Shown: positions 10,311 through 48,489, numbered from the stretch's first letter. The stretch is DNA of 64,000 bases from Amoebidium appalachense (GCA_963693365.1 CAVNZM010000009.1:8990001-9054000); one strand, 5' to 3'. Notes: generated by a model from the letters alone, not told the origin. Program-made: numbers and translations.

Positions 10311-11607
10311 CACCCCTTGACCATTTTCTCAAGTCCCGCATTACAACTGGTGCAGACAGCTCGACAATTTAATCATTTACAATGCATTATCAGAATCTCC
10401 CCCTATCAACCTCCATCCTGCCACACGTAGAGAGCCACATAGGCCCGCCCGCCCACACACGCATGCATGCTTGCCCGGCCGCCCCACAACGCACAAATTG
10501 TGGCACAACACACAGGGCCACAACCGTTGTAAATGTCAGAGAGCCACATGTACATCGGGAACTGTTACGGGGTCTGCAATCTCTGCAAGTGCAACATTAA
10601 AAAGTTGTGATCCTTGAAACCGTCTGTAGTTTTTTATTTACTTATTTCTCAACTGCTTACTTCTCACATCACAAGGGGTGGCTTGGAGTCACCAAAATGT
10701 GTCCAGTGAGCGATTACCGGGAAAATGAATTACCTGGAGGTTGCATGTGTTGCATCAATACCATACGTGCCTATTTCCTTCACAAAAATACCGAAAATCG
10801 CTCCAACCATGCAACCCGGCATCTGGTAACCTAAGCGATGGCGGCCCTATCATTGAAGGGGGGTGAGGTATTCAATCGGTGTTGAGATCTCTCGCAAGGC
10901 AAATATGTGCAATTTAGGTGTTATTACCATACGTCCCGTTTAAAACAGACAGAACAATCATTCATACATAGAACTAGAAAAAAGAATGCTATTTGCAATT
11001 TTAGATATTTTCACGTATTATCAGAGGGCCAAGATCATAACACTCCATGACTAATAAATTGACAAGCTACCAATATGCACCTAAAGCAAATGGTTTTGTG
11101 CACCAAAGGCCTTGTATCAAGAGTTACGCATCGTGGATGTGTGTGTGGTGTGTGTGCGTGTGTCGTGTGCATGTGTGTGTGCGACACACATGTACATGTA
11201 ATCATGTGTGCGTGCCCGGGGCGCACGAATGTGCGGGTGTGACACGTATATTCGTTGCAGACAAATCCCACGAGCCTATCTTCTCTAATATTGGAATGCT
11301 CAATCTCTTCGACCCGTTTCTGGGGGGGGGGGGGGGGGGGGGGAGGGGCTGCAAGCTTTTTTTTTTGGCTAGAAGACACTCCCCAGAGCCTCAAACCAAG
11401 CAATCATCGTTGTGTCCGTGGTGGCCTGAAGGGGGATGCAAACAGTGAGCACAAACATAAATAAGCACAAGGAGGTAAATTTGGAGATATTGAGGGTGGC
11501 AAAATGATGGCAGAGAAGAGGGAAAATGGATCAGGCAAAGGTCAAATGAAAAAGGCATTTAGCGGAGTTTTGCACTAGCATAAGCCGGAGGGGAGGTGTG
11601 TGTGTGT

Positions 11608-11652
<45 letters not shown>

Positions 11653-12012
11653 AGCAAACTACCGAGGGAATGCGGAAAAGAAAAGTGCATAGAGCTTGTG
11701 TGTGTAATCGTGAGGGGACTCGACGAATGCAGGCAGCATTTGGCGTGCGTGCGTATTTCGCATTTCAGTTAGAACGTGTTTTGAGTACGAAGCATACATT
11801 TATAACGGAAACCATAATGCAGAGCGCAAACCACACACAGAGAGTATGCATAACAAGCAGAACCCATCCTCAGGGGAAGCCCAAGTCGTTTACAGTACCC
11901 AAATTTCGACCCATTCAGGTGGGGGGTGGGGAGAGGGAGGAGGGGGGAGAGAGAGAGAGAGAGAGACGGAGGGAGGGAGGGAGGGTGGGTGGGAGAGAGG
12001 GAGGGAGAAAAA

Positions 12013-12080
<68 letters not shown>

Positions 12081-12172
12081 GGGGAGAGAGAGTGGGCGTA
12101 GGAGGTGGGGAGAGAGGGGGGGGGGGGGGGGGGGGGGGAGGGGGGAGGGGCGGGGGGGAGGGAGAAGGGTAC
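10311..12172. other. Region downstream of the EF-hand gene, terminal exon not located
   Basis: Mostly unique AT-balanced sequence to 11.3 kb, then G runs, (GT)n at 11597-11621 and (GA)n at about 12021-12077. The last exon of the minus-strand EF-hand gene must lie here, because its last recognised exon ends at a donor at 12173. I could not find a convincing C-terminus. One weak minus-strand candidate follows the poly-C acceptor near 11323 (KRVEEIEHSNIRED). Confidence 0.4.
11756..11890. repeat. Dispersed repeat R3, copy 1
   Basis: Shares the end segment GTATGCATAACAAGCAGA-type, CCCATCCTCAGGG and GCCCAAGTC with 21540-21680, and more loosely an AGTACGAAG segment upstream. It lies 3' of the EF-hand gene, while copy 2 lies inside one of its introns. 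Confidence 0.45.
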
Positions 12173-23337
<11,165 letters not shown>

Positions 23338-24190
23338 GTTGCCAACTGTGCGGACAGGTGATGTTAGAAAAGCAAAGAATGCGGTGGGGGGGGAGGAGGG
23401 GCGAGTAAATGCAGAGGGAAAAGGACCCGCTCAATTTCTTTTTGTGGGGAGGGGGGGGGGGGGGGGGTGTTGCCACTCACGAAACCTTAAGGGGGAGGGG
23501 GAGAGAGGGGAAGGGGGAGTGGAGATTGGGGCGTGTTATGTGTGTGAAGAAGGAAGGTAGGGAAAGGACACTCTAACCCTTGAAGCACGAAACTCGAATA
23601 CAGGATGCAAAAAAGTAGGAGAGGGAGAGAAAAGAAGCGAAGCCGGAAGAAAGAGGGGAAGAGAGACGTAGTAGGTGTACACCCGTACCCGTGTGCGATG
23701 TTGTAACATCACATGCGGATCCGGAAGCGCATGCAACACCCCCTTCCCCCCCCCCCCCCCCCCCCCCCCCCCCGCCCCTACATGAACAACTGTAAACACA
23801 AGTTTAACGAATGCAAGTACTTGTTTGAGTATATGTGTATATATTACAGTTTGCTTGTCAACTCCCACCTACATGGAAAGGGCTAAAAAAATATAGAAAC
23901 AAGACCACTAAAAAAGCTCAAGCCCATGCTGACACATCGTGGCAAAAGACATGTCCAACCTCTCTCTTCCTCTCTCACACCTCCCCTTCTCACCCCTCCC
24001 CTCCTCCCCCCCCCCCTTCTCCCCCCCCCCCCCCTTCCCCCACGCGCCCCAAACACACAAAACACACACTCGCTTGACAATGCAACCACAATTCCCCAAC
24101 CCGCTCCCAACCACTGTGCAGCTTCCAAGCACACATCAGACATATTCTGTGTGTAAAAATCCCAGTGTACAGACACACACGAGTCTCCTT

Positions 24191-24225
<35 letters not shown>

Positions 24226-24260
24226 CACGCAGGCACACATGCGCACACGCACACAAACGG

Positions 24261-24325
<65 letters not shown>

Positions 24326-24623
24326 CCACGCATACCCACACGCACACACACACATGCACGCACACACATCCCCCCCCCTCCCACACACACACACACAGCC
24401 CTCTTGAAAAAAAGCACACAGATGTTGCCCTTTACCGACCTTCAGCAAATAGGCAGCTTGTTCTCACTTCACTGATTGCATCAAAGCATCTTTCTAACCC
24501 GTTCACCAAATCGTCCAAAATCAAACAACCGGCCCGGCGTCGCACTAGTAATTCCTACTCAAGGCGCCTTTTCTTCTATTGCACACCATAGAAAGGAAAA
24601 GTCGTCCCCATCGGCTTTAGATT
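23338..24623. other. Intergenic region upstream of the EF-hand gene
   Basis: Upstream of the minus-strand ATG at 23337. It holds a C run at 23744-23773, C-rich tracts at 24007-24035, and (CA)n at about 24192-24323 with a GCGCGCGCACAC segment. No TATA box is obvious, and no exon is recognised. Confidence 0.5.
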
Positions 24624-24806
24624 CTATATGACTAAAGTTCCAACCGACAACTTGCCGGAAAACATATGCATGCTGAGAAGTTCAACGGTGCTTTTGGTGT
24701 TTGGGTCAGACTTTCGAAACTTTTTGAACAGGGCCGCGGCTTTTCTAGCTTGGTGTGCAAAGATTGCGCCTCCGGTACCGATGCCATTGGCGGTCATAAT
24801 AGCCAT
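24624..24806 (-). CDS. Hypothetical 60-residue ORF
   Basis: A minus-strand frame starting MAIMTANGIGTGGAIFAHQA and ending VGTLVI before TAG, in unique sequence free of microsatellites. It is basic in the middle (KKFRKSDPN). The plus strand is also open here, so the ORF could be chance or part of a split gene. No similarity recognised. Confidence 0.2.
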   Translation of the reverse strand: MAIMTANGIGTGGAIFAHQARKAAALFKKFRKSDPNTKSTVELLSMHMFSGKLSVGTLVI

Positions 24807-25846
24807 TTATGGTTCGTTTCAGCTAAATTGTATTGCTCTCCTCCCCCCCTCCCCCCCCCCCCCCCCCCACCCCCGCCCACTCCCTCCCCCCCCCCGGGGG
24901 CTCCCCCCCTCAAGTCGAACCAGATCCTCCACCCAGTCCAGCTCAGCTGTCCAGCTCACCTCCTCCTGGTATCACCCACCAAATACCACGGCACTACAAC
25001 CACAAGAAACCACGTGGGCAACAAAACATGCACACACAGCACACAGACCACCGGTGACAACCAAATATACACGTGTGTTTGCGTGAGGCTGTGTTTTGAG
25101 TACCAGTCACGGGATTTGTGCGTGTGTGTATGGGGGTGTCTGCGCGTGTGTGTGCGCGTGTGCTTCATGGTGTTGCACCAGTGGTGGTCACGTGGAGTAT
25201 GTAAGCATGTGTGTGTGTGTGAAAGGGGCGCGAACGGGTGGGGGAAGGATAGGGGGGATGAGATGGGGAGGATGGGGAGGAGGGGGGAGGCTGGGACCGG
25301 GGAGGGGGGGAGGGGGGGGGGAGGGGGGTGGGAAGACAAGGAACTTGCTATTTGTATGATGTGGATTCTGTCTTTCCTGGTTGATATTCATACACGTATT
25401 GTGCGCAACCATATATGCATGGTCGTATGTACAAGAAACATCCCAAGGCCCATAACTACGGTATATACATGCATAATAAAACTTTAATAAAAAAAGCAGG
25501 AATATATTGCCCTTCACACACAAATCTATTTGGTATTCTACTAATAAGTCGAAACCATAAACTCTAAAAAATATCAGCTTCAGGTCTCACGTCCAAAATG
25601 CAACATCTATATGGCGCAACATTTCCCAACCAATTGACATGTAGATTCGTGCATATATCAAATATTAAGTTCTGGCTCTCTCATAATTATAATAACAATA
25701 CTCCTTCGTGATTGTAATGTCGAAAAAGCTAAACCCTGCAATGATTCTAAATTCGACAGAATAAGTTTGCCCGCTTATTATAAAACTCCGTCCAAAATGT
25801 AATTTGTCTAAATTTTCAGCTGCACAAAATATTTGTTGCCGCTCAT
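24807..25846. other. Intergenic, 3' of the PI31 gene
   Basis: C-rich tracts (24839-24895), G-rich tracts (25300-25330) and AT-rich unique sequence (25370-25846). No additional exon is supported. The AT-rich part should contain the 3' UTR of the minus-strand PI31 gene. Confidence 0.5.
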
Positions 25847-26378
25847 TCACATAAACATGTTGCCGTAGCCGGGAGGGGGCAGGTGGTCCGGATCGGGGCT
25901 GAAGTGTGAGGGAACATGTCAGCCCCGGATCGGATTGCTACGCCTATATAATCCCCCCCCCCCCCCCCCCCCCCCCCCGTGCTCCCCCTTCCCCCTGGGC
26001 GCCCGCCCGATTCCTAATTTGATATACCCCCCCCCCCCCCCCCTCCCCTCCCTCCCTCTCCCATACTCACCCACACCCACACCCATACACTCTCTCTCCG
26101 CCCCCGTCTCTCTCTTCGACCCCCCCCTCCCCCCCCCCCCCTTTTTTTCCCTGGGGCCCTTCACACACACACCTTCACCAAGATCACCAAATTTCACTAT
26201 GGTGCATTACATGTATTATAATGCTGCAGTTGACTAAACAGTAAACGACACTGGAATGCATTCTCTTGTGTGCACGCGTGTGGAGGGGATGGAGGGGGCG
26301 TGGAGGGAGTTGGGGTACCATGAATTCCACAGCATGAAGGAAAATACAAAAAAGCACTCAGCAGTCTACCCTTTTTTT

Positions 26379-26413
<35 letters not shown>

Positions 26414-26825
26414 GGGAGGGGTTGTGGAAGAAGGGGGGCACCCACTCTCCACGTCCACCACGGGCGTTGCGTGGATTTCTCGGGTCGGGTGGGCCAAACG
26501 GGTCGAATCGAGCACCAGGAGGGACAGCACCTCTAAAAAATGGAAAGCGGCTTAAGTGAATAAACCCCTCTCAAAACTACTTCCCCCCCCCCCCCCCCCC
26601 CCCCCAAAACAAACTCATGACCAGAGTCTTTGCCATCTGTTATCCACTATCCAATGTCGACATGTCAAGCAAGGGTTGAGTGTGGAAAGTCATTGTTTGG
26701 GGGTTGTTTCCTTCCTTCTTTCGTTATTTTCTTTCCTTTCCTTTTTTTTCATTCTTTCATTTTTCTTTTTTCCTTTTTTTCCTTTTCTTTTTTTCCTTCT
26801 TTCTTTTTTTTTTGAGTGGGGGGGG

Positions 26826-26858
<33 letters not shown>

Positions 26859-27519
26859 CGGTCCTTCAACCCTGGCGGGTGAAGGCAATAACACAGCACC
26901 AACAAGGAAAGCCCACACATTTGACTTCGCTGAACCACTGAAACGAACCACTGAAACGAGCAAAAGAAATGGGGGTATGGGGAACAGGGGAAGACAGGGG
27001 GGGGTGGGGGTAGGGGTTGCGGGGGGGGGGGGGGGGGGGGGGGGGTTTGAAACCTAGGCATGCCGTAAATGTCATCTTCCCCTCCAAACCCCCCACGGCC
27101 ACCAATACCCATGCCGCCAGGGGGGCCCATGAACATGCCTCCTCCCCTGTAAACAAGAAAGGTTTTTAGACTGAAAATGCACGAATAAGAACAAATTGTA
27201 AAAATGCAAGAAAAAAAAGGAAGATGCCCCCCCTTTAGCCCCCCCCCCCCCCCCCCCCCCCCAGGGCGCCCCCCTCCAACTCCCCCTACCTTTCTCTCTT
27301 CTCTTCAAACCCCCTCCCCCTTCCCCCGCACAGTGGTCACCTCCATAATGGCACCCACCACCTGCCCATGACCGCTGTCGAAAACTACCTGTCACCCCAA
27401 CCCAAAAAAATCGATATGAGCCCAGAATCCAAACAAATAGCTGCTTCCTGCCATTAATTCCGTAGAATATTTATATTGTTTGTTGTTTTTGACCTTCTCC
27501 CTTTTGTACAGGCTTCCTT

Positions 27520-27560
<41 letters not shown>

Positions 27561-28742
27561 CGCCCTCCACAACACACACGCACACGCATTCATACAGACA
27601 CGAACACCATCACCATTTCACAGCCGGGCAAACTCAAACGAAAGGGGCAGGGGGGGATGGGGGGGGGGGGGGGGGGGAAGGGGAGGGGTCATGTACCCAG
27701 GCATCTGGCCAGGCACAGGGAAGCCACCACCAAAATGAGGGAGTCTGTCGGTGTCACCGTAGCCTCCATAGGGCCCACCAACCATCCCTGCACGCCTGTA
27801 GTGAAAAGAGAGCATGAATATGAATATGTTAGTCTATGCCTACTCATTTGATTCATCGATTGCTATAGAAATAAGGTATGTCAGATGAAATGGGTGTATC
27901 TGTGTGTGTAGGTGAGTGCGTGAGTGTGTGTGAGCGTGTATGTGTGCCGTGCGTGTATGTGTTTCGTGTGTGCTGGATGTGTGTTCGTGCGTCTCTGTAT
28001 GTGTGTACGTGTGTGTGTTTGTGTGTGTGTGTGGGGGGGGGGGGGGGGGTACGTGTTCGTGTGCAAGTGTGCATGGGTGGGTGTCTGGGCAAGAAGGGGG
28101 GAGGGGGGGGGGGGGGGGGGGGGGTATATATTATAGCTGCGCACATACCCTGGGCCCATAGCCAAGGGATCAGCCAGTGGGTCGATAGGCCGGCGAGGTG
28201 GCACCCTCAGTGGGTCGGCATGAGCGGGCTGTGGTTTCTTCTGTTTCTCATCACTGTGTGCAATGCAACATGAATTAAATTCGAGGGTTTATGTGGGATT
28301 TTACGGTGTGAATTCATTCTTATACGATTTTTGCGTGACATTGATGTCAGATTCAGTGATAGGCGGACCTAAACATCCTCATTTGCCCCATTCCTGTTAT
28401 TCACCTCATTCAACCTGTTTGAGGCTTCTTCAATAAAAAAGGACCTCCCCCCCCCCCCCCCCCCCCCCCCCCCCGGCAGCATACATATATACATATCCAT
28501 AAATAAACAAAAACAACTGCACCTTCTCCTGGTTTCGCCAAAAGCGATACAAGAGAAGAAAAATTGGATTTCGAAATACATACGACGTATGGAGTGCCAC
28601 ACACGCTTCTCCCCCCCCCCCCCCCCCCCTCTTTCCCGTCCCCTGACCACCTTTCCCCTTCGCGCTCCCCCCCTCTCCCTCGCCCCCCCCCCCCCCCCCC
28701 CCCCCCCCCAACCCCCCCACTCCCCTCCCAAAAAAAAAGAAG

Positions 28743-28802
<60 letters not shown>

Positions 28803-29941
28803 GTCAGCAGGCTTTGGCTCCTTCCTCACATCCATCTTATCGAGCATAGGGCCCACCATAGCTCTGACCCTACTTGGTGCCACCTTGCCCCCCACCACAC
28901 ACTGGCCAACATCTATCTCACAGCTGTGCACTGTCTCCCCTGAAAGCACATGCACGAGAAGCTTGCTGCCCATCTGTGGATGGAGAAAAGGGAGGAGGGG
29001 GGGAGGAGGGGCGGGGGGAAGAGAGGGAGGACGGGAGACCGGGGGAAGTTAGGGAGGAGAGGGTAGGGAGGGATGAAGGGGGGCGAGGGGAGGGGGGGGG
29101 GGGGGGGGGAGAGGGAGGGTGGGTGGATGGAAAAAGGGAAGGAGGGAGTGAGGGAGGGCAAGAAGGTGCGAGGGAGAAATAGGGAAAGGGGGGTTACGGC
29201 AAAGAAGATGGTGATGAACACGAACGCCAAAAAGAAGCAGAACAAGGACACCGGGGGGGGGGGGGGAGGAGGGGGGAAGCAGGCAGGCGCCTTGGGGGGG
29301 TTGGATTTTTTTTTTTTTTTTTTGGAGGGGGGGGGGGAGGGGGGGGAGGGTGGGGAGGGGGAAAGAAGGGGAGGGGGGAGGGAGAAAGGGGGGGGGGGGG
29401 GGGGGGGGGGGGGGGAGGGGCACAAACACGTTTTTGGATAGTAAAGGGAAGGTGAAAATGACTTTGGAAAGTGAGTGGTGGCAAAAAGCAATTTGGGGCG
29501 GGGGAGGGGCAGTGTAAATACTAAACGTGAGGTGTCTGAGGGGAGGGGGGATTGAAAGAAGGAGGACGGGGAGGGGGGAGAAGGCGGGGGGAGGGGGGGG
29601 GGGAGGGATGCATGCATTAGAGTGGTTGGAATAATGGAACTTCGGGAGACATAAAAAGAAAAGGCACAAAAAACCGTCATCACAATACATAAAACAGAAA
29701 CAAACAAAAAAAAAAAGCAGGGGAGGCACACTTACACAGAAAGGGCTCAGAAGGGGGGGGAGGGGGGAGGAAGGGGGGAGGGGTAAATACCAGCACAGCC
29801 TTGAGCGTGTAGACTGTGTCCTTTGTGGATGGGTGGCGGTAGCAGAGTGTCCACACGTCACTGTAGCTGTCCCAGCCAACCTGATGAAGGTGGATGCGAG
29901 AAGAATAAGTGTATGGGGGGGGGGGGGGGGGGGGTGTGTGA

Positions 29942-30014
<73 letters not shown>

Positions 30015-30170
30015 GCGCGCGCGTGTGTGTGTGTGTGGCCATAGCTGGGTGAGACGGGATGTAAAGAGGTGGAGGTATGAGGTGGACGATACACGATAAA
30101 ATGATGGGAAATATGAGTGGAAGACGTGTACAGGGTGCGGGGGGTGGGAAGAAGGAGGGGAGGGCAGGGG

Positions 30171-30201
<31 letters not shown>

Positions 30202-30402
30202 AGGGGGCGGGACCGGAGATGGGGGAGCAGATGAGGTGGTGGTAGTGGTATATGATCATATATTATTTTTAGGAGATTTAATACTTCTCACTCTATTTTT
30301 AACTTGTGTACTATTTATTTTTCTGTTCTTTCTTTATTTGTTTATTTTACTCATTTTTTTGTGTATTTTTTTCATTTTAGTTATTCATTCATTCAATTAT
30401 TT

Positions 30403-30456
<54 letters not shown>

Positions 30457-30684
30457 GGGGTTTGCAAAATAAACACCAGAGAAAGCAAGCCAAACACATA
30501 TACAACACATCCCTCCGCCAGGCATGTGTGGAAAGGATGTCGCTGTTCGCTGGCTGTGCACTTAACAAAGTATTTATCGTTTTGCCTTCCCACAAATATG
30601 AGTTTGGTCGTCTAGGTAAACCAAAAGCTCTATTATTGTAATTTCTAGGAAAAGGGATAATGGAAAAGGCGAACTACGAAAAGA

Positions 30685-30717
<33 letters not shown>

Positions 30718-30896
30718 TGGGGGGGTGGTTGAAGGTGGGGGTGAAGGTCCTTGGGGAGGAGGGGCGGGGGAACACTCACAGGAAGAGTCTTTGAGCCAGG
30801 ACCATCTTCTGGAGTCTCCAAACCGACACAGAGATACCCCTGTGCACTGAACAAGTCGTGTATGGACTGGAATACGTTCTTGGCGTCCTCACCCAT
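25847..30896 (-). CDS. PSMF1: Proteasome inhibitor/regulator PI31, complete 8-exon gene
   Basis: Exons, 5' to 3': 30780-30896, 29791-29880, 28801-28973, 28149-28253, 27697-27795, 27054-27146, 26446-26532 and 25847-25898. All introns are GT-AG with matching phases; the total is 816 bases, that is 271 residues plus stop, the same length I recall for human PI31. The N-terminal half is the FP dimerisation domain (VGWDSYSDVWTLCYRH, then KAVL, KLLVHVLSG and VAPSRVRAMVGPMLD). The C-terminal half is the Pro/Gly-rich tail that binds the 20S core: ADPLRVPPRRPIDPL, a Gly/Pro-rich segment, GAVPPGARFDPFGPPDPRNP and PDPDHLPPPGYGNMFM. The protein ends MFM where other PI31 proteins carry a hydrophobic-Tyr-X tail. 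PI31 binds and modulates the 20S proteasome in cytosol and nucleus. The ATG at 30896 opens the first recognised exon; an upstream non-coding exon is possible. The gene is head-to-head with the RNF216-like gene. Confidence 0.92.
28742..28800. repeat. (CA)n whose sense-strand (GT)n begins at a splice donor
   Basis: On the minus strand, PI31 exon 3 ends GACAG at 28801 and the intron begins directly with GTGTGTGTGT. The first GT of the microsatellite is therefore the donor dinucleotide. Confidence 0.8.
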
Positions 30897-31745
30897 GTTG
30901 ACGTCACGAGATAGGGAAAGATGTGTTAACCTTTCGTATTGGGTATGAGCAAACTGCCGAAAGAATAGCTGGCGTTAAGTAACAAAGAGGTGAGTTTTGA
31001 GTCTGAAAAAACTAGCTATAGAATACCTTGACTAGCTCTTTCGAAAGATCAGGTCCTACTTCAGCGGTACGAATCCTTGTTGAACGAGTGGAATTCCGTC
31101 AAAAGTTCCAGTGGGCTTCAAAAAGGTGAGCGAGCTTTCGTGAGAGCCTCAGGGTGAGCTCTGTCACAGTGACGTCATAAGTGGCTCATGGGCTAGAACA
31201 TGAGCGAGGAAGTTTAAAGCGGAGTTCCGGCTTACGTAATCCTGAGACTTCATAAAACCGGCTGAAGTTTCTGAAGCAGGCACATTGAAAAAAAAATTAT
31301 AACGACTTTATTTTTTTTTATAAGCAACAGGTCCTAGGAGTTGAATGTTCTTTAGGGAAGCTTCGTGCAGCTCTAGGTTTTCAGTCGGATCATCTCACGG
31401 ACAGTTCATGCTTCTAAATCCGTGGTTGGTTATCTATTTTTGCAACACTGTGCATATCAATTGATATGCTGTTGAAATTTTGAACATCCTTCCGCCTGTT
31501 TAGGCTGTTGTAAAGATGCGCAAATCGGTGACGAACCCCCCCTCCCTCCCCCCTCCCTCCCCCCCTCCCCCCCCCCCCTCCGGCCCCCCTCTCCTCCCCC
31601 TCCCACGTGTAAACTTGCCCCCTCCCCCTCCCCTCACGTTCTTTTTTCTTAGTTCTAAGATTGTGCCCACTTGTTGGGCCCCCGAGGCATTTTTACGTCC
31701 CAGTTTTTTGCCGTCTTTCCTTTTTTCTTTTCCTCCACCCCCCCC

Positions 31746-31776
<31 letters not shown>

Positions 31777-32288
31777 TTTCTTTTTTGTTTTTGTTCTTTC
31801 CGATCCCCTTGATCCACTTAACTTCTTTGCATTCTGGCCACAGAACATTCATGTTTCTCAAGCAGTAGCGGCGAATTCTACTTTGTACCGCGAATATATT
31901 CAGTTCATCCTCCTCCATCACTCAATGCATGCCGCAACCGCCAAAGCGACTCACGACTACCTCTCGTTTTGTATTCACCTGAGTTGCTTGAGTTCCTTGA
32001 CACAGGGATCTACTAATCTAAGAATAGAACTATCCATCCCCATTCAATCCCATCAAAGTGCTTTTGTCTGTACACTTGGTGAATCCTTTATAGAAAGTAA
32101 ACAAAGATTGAAAACTTGCTAACTTTTTTTCTCCCACAATCCCACAGTCGCGGAGTTTGACTGCTAACCTCGAATGTAGGGGCCCCTAGCCTCAGCACGA
32201 GTAGCCAATTTCAAAATTAGCCTGGTTTCCGTCGGAATGTTTGCCCGGGGAGAGGGGGAAGGGGGGAAGGCGGGGAGAGGGGGGGACG

Positions 32289-32324
<36 letters not shown>

Positions 32325-32650
32325 GGGGCAGGGTACGGGAGACGAGGTATTGAGTAAGTGGATGGGTGGGTGGGGAGGGGGGGGAGGGAGGGGAGGGGGA
32401 GCAGGGGTGTAGGTGGAGAGGGGGCCGGGGTTGCCAGGAATAGCTCTAGGTGTCTGTCTCTTCCCCCCTTCCCCTCCCCCCCCTTTTCCCGCCCCACACA
32501 CCTTTTTTTCCTTCCTACTTCCTTGGTCGTTGTGTGGTTCGGGGAGGATTTTTTTTTTTTTTTTTTTTTCTCTCTCTCTCTCTCTCTCCCCCCCCTTTTT
32601 TTTTTTTTTTTTTGAAGGGAAAGGGGGGTGGGAAGGGTTTTTTTTTTTTT

Positions 32651-32681
<31 letters not shown>

Positions 32682-32871
32682 GGGGGGGTGGGGGGATGAT
32701 ATATCAGGATGGATGGACTGGCAGGGTGTGCACTCTCTGGTTATGTGGCAGGAAATGGGTCACAAATGAGTTGAAGGCTGATGAAATTAGACGAGTGTTG
32801 GTGCAGCTTTCATTTTTTCAACCCTCCATATCCCTTGCTTCGTGCTTCCTGTTTATTGCTCCAACGCGACA

Positions 32872-32933
<62 letters not shown>

Positions 32934-32958
32934 CGCGCGCGCGCGCGCACGCACACAG
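30897..32958. promoter_or_regulatory. Divergent intergenic region between PI31 and the RNF216-like gene
   Basis: About 2 kb between the PI31 start (-) and the first recognised exon of the RBR ligase (+). 30900-31500 is unique sequence that probably holds the PI31 promoter, but no clear TATA box is seen. C/CT tracts lie at 31536-31640 and 31738-31776, G runs at 32291-32323, and T(n)G(n) at 32638-32688. At least one 5' exon of the ligase gene must lie here, because the exon at 32959 begins mid-codon; I could not identify it. Confidence 0.4.
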
Positions 32959-46922
<13,964 letters not shown>

Positions 46923-47590
46923 TCATTTCTTCATGGTAGCAATAAAAAGCCCCACCCTGGACTTCCAGGCCTCAGGCACGGCCGGATACTCCAACATCTT
47001 CTCCAGCCACTCATCACGCACAGCCACTGCCTCCCCCCTGGTAGATATGTGTGACAGTGGGTCAACAGTTTCCATTTTTTTGGCTATTGGGTTCCACAGG
47101 CGGACGCGGTAATACGAATTTGATAGTTCCTTTTCAAAGCCCGATACTCTATACCCCAGTATTTGTTTCCTTTTGCTTTCTCAGGGTTGATGTTTGCAGC
47201 CCACTGTTTCCTTGCCTTTTCCCTCTCCTCCTTGTTATAGTCATACTGCAGAAGGCCCAGGGAACTGTTTGTTTCGATTTTGCCCTTGACAATACCCTCC
47301 TCCATCAAAAACATGGCCATTCGGTCGTGCATATGCCACCGCTGCATCACGACAATTGTCGAACCATCCGAGAAAATGCCCAGCAACATCAACTTCCCAT
47401 TTCTTTTTCCGCGGGTCGAAACTGACACCATGGTATTTCTCCGCCTCTCCATCACCACCCGAACTACTGTAGCACCTTGAAGCTGCAGCTCCCGAAATTC
47501 CCGTCTTCATGCCGTCGGCGACAAGACCAGGCACAGCAGGGCAGTTGTTACGCATGGACCTGAGGCCAAGGGGTGCCCCCTGCAGAATAG
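46923..47590 (-). pseudogene. Double-AP2-domain DNA-binding protein gene, broken by two frameshifts
   Basis: The minus strand encodes two AP2/ERF-like repeats in three successive frames. Frame 1 (about 47590-47335) reads KYHGVSFDPRKKKWEV, then HFLGWFDNCRDAAVAYA, a typical AP2 core. The frame then shifts to HDRMAMFLMEEGIVKG through NINPEKAKGNKYWGI (about 47330-47145). A second shift leads to SGFEKELSNSYYRVRLWNP, then RGEAVAVRDEWLEKML and FIATMKK before TGA at 46923-46925. AP2 domains bind DNA in transcription regulators of plants, algae and many protists. A CTGCAG acceptor precedes the first domain near 47575, so the 5' part is probably in upstream exons. The shifts may be real (pseudogene) or assembly errors; sequence alone cannot decide. 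Confidence 0.6.
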
Positions 47591-48230
47591 AAGGCACAAG
47601 GTAGTCACTATATGAATCAAATGTTATGTATGGTGAATAAAATGGATACTTTGAAGCCGAGGCCCACTTGCAAACTTCGCTGTGAATATTTTTTTGGGCC
47701 TTGCAAGGCTGCAGCTGGGTATGTATGTGGTATATATCTACTGAAGCATGTGATGCCTGGCTGCATACTCATGATCAGGTTGGAACACAAGCAATAGATC
47801 AAGCTACTACGCCATGTATCATATAGTATTAGGCTCTACGTATACGTCAGCCAATGAAAGGTTAGCCTCGCTGCCGGCCGCCAATCACTACATCATAACA
47901 ACTTCAAGTGTCACGACCTGTAAGGCTTTACACATCGTGAAACCTGATGATATTCGACACCAAAGGACGAAAAAAAAGAAAAAAAATTATAACCTTGAAT
48001 ATATACATAAACCACGAAAAGCCACAATATAATGATTCTATTTTAACTGATATACACTTTTGGTCTTCTTTGAACTGTTCTTATATTAAAGTGAGAGGGT
48101 GCGTGTGTACTCGTTCATGTGTCGCAGTGTACTCTTGTGCGCGCGCCCTTTGGGAAAACGGGAGGCAAGCACTGTGTACGTGTGACCACACGTGTGGGGG
48201 TGTGCTGGGTTTTTTTGGAAGGGAGGGCAA

Positions 48231-48268
<38 letters not shown>

Positions 48269-48339
48269 GAGGGGGACAAAAGATTGTCTAAGACAATGCA
48301 ATAGAAAGCGGGTGCCAGGGTACATGGGTGCATTAAGGG

Positions 48340-48489
48340 AAACCTATGTTCCGCATCCGCATCTCAGATGACGTAGCTTTGCGTGTTTGCAACGTTGCCA
48401 AAACCGAAGCCGTTGCTGCAAAACCATGCCTTGCTCATGTTCGGACCAAGCCTCTGCATCATGCATATGTGCCCAAGAGTACCCTGCAA
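48340..48489 (-). CDS. Candidate exon upstream of the AP2 gene
   Basis: A good acceptor (CTTGTTCTTTTGCAG) precedes a block open in two minus-strand frames: GYSWAHMHDAEAWSEHEQGM and, in the next frame, GTLGHICMMQRLGPNMSKAW. It could be an exon of the AP2 gene or a 3' exon of another gene. No domain recognised. Confidence 0.2.

Noticed and set aside
24666-25487. 273-residue plus-strand ORF
   Set aside because: It crosses C and G tracts and has no domain. The only plausible coding part is the small minus-strand frame at 24624-24806.
31661-32122. Plus-strand ORF as the missing 5' exon of the RBR ligase
   Set aside because: Its second half looks ordinary, but no similarity to the RNF216 N-terminus and no matching donor phase were found.
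47051-47480. Plus-strand ORFs over the AP2 region
   Set aside because: AP2 motifs are on the minus strand; the plus frames are shadows.
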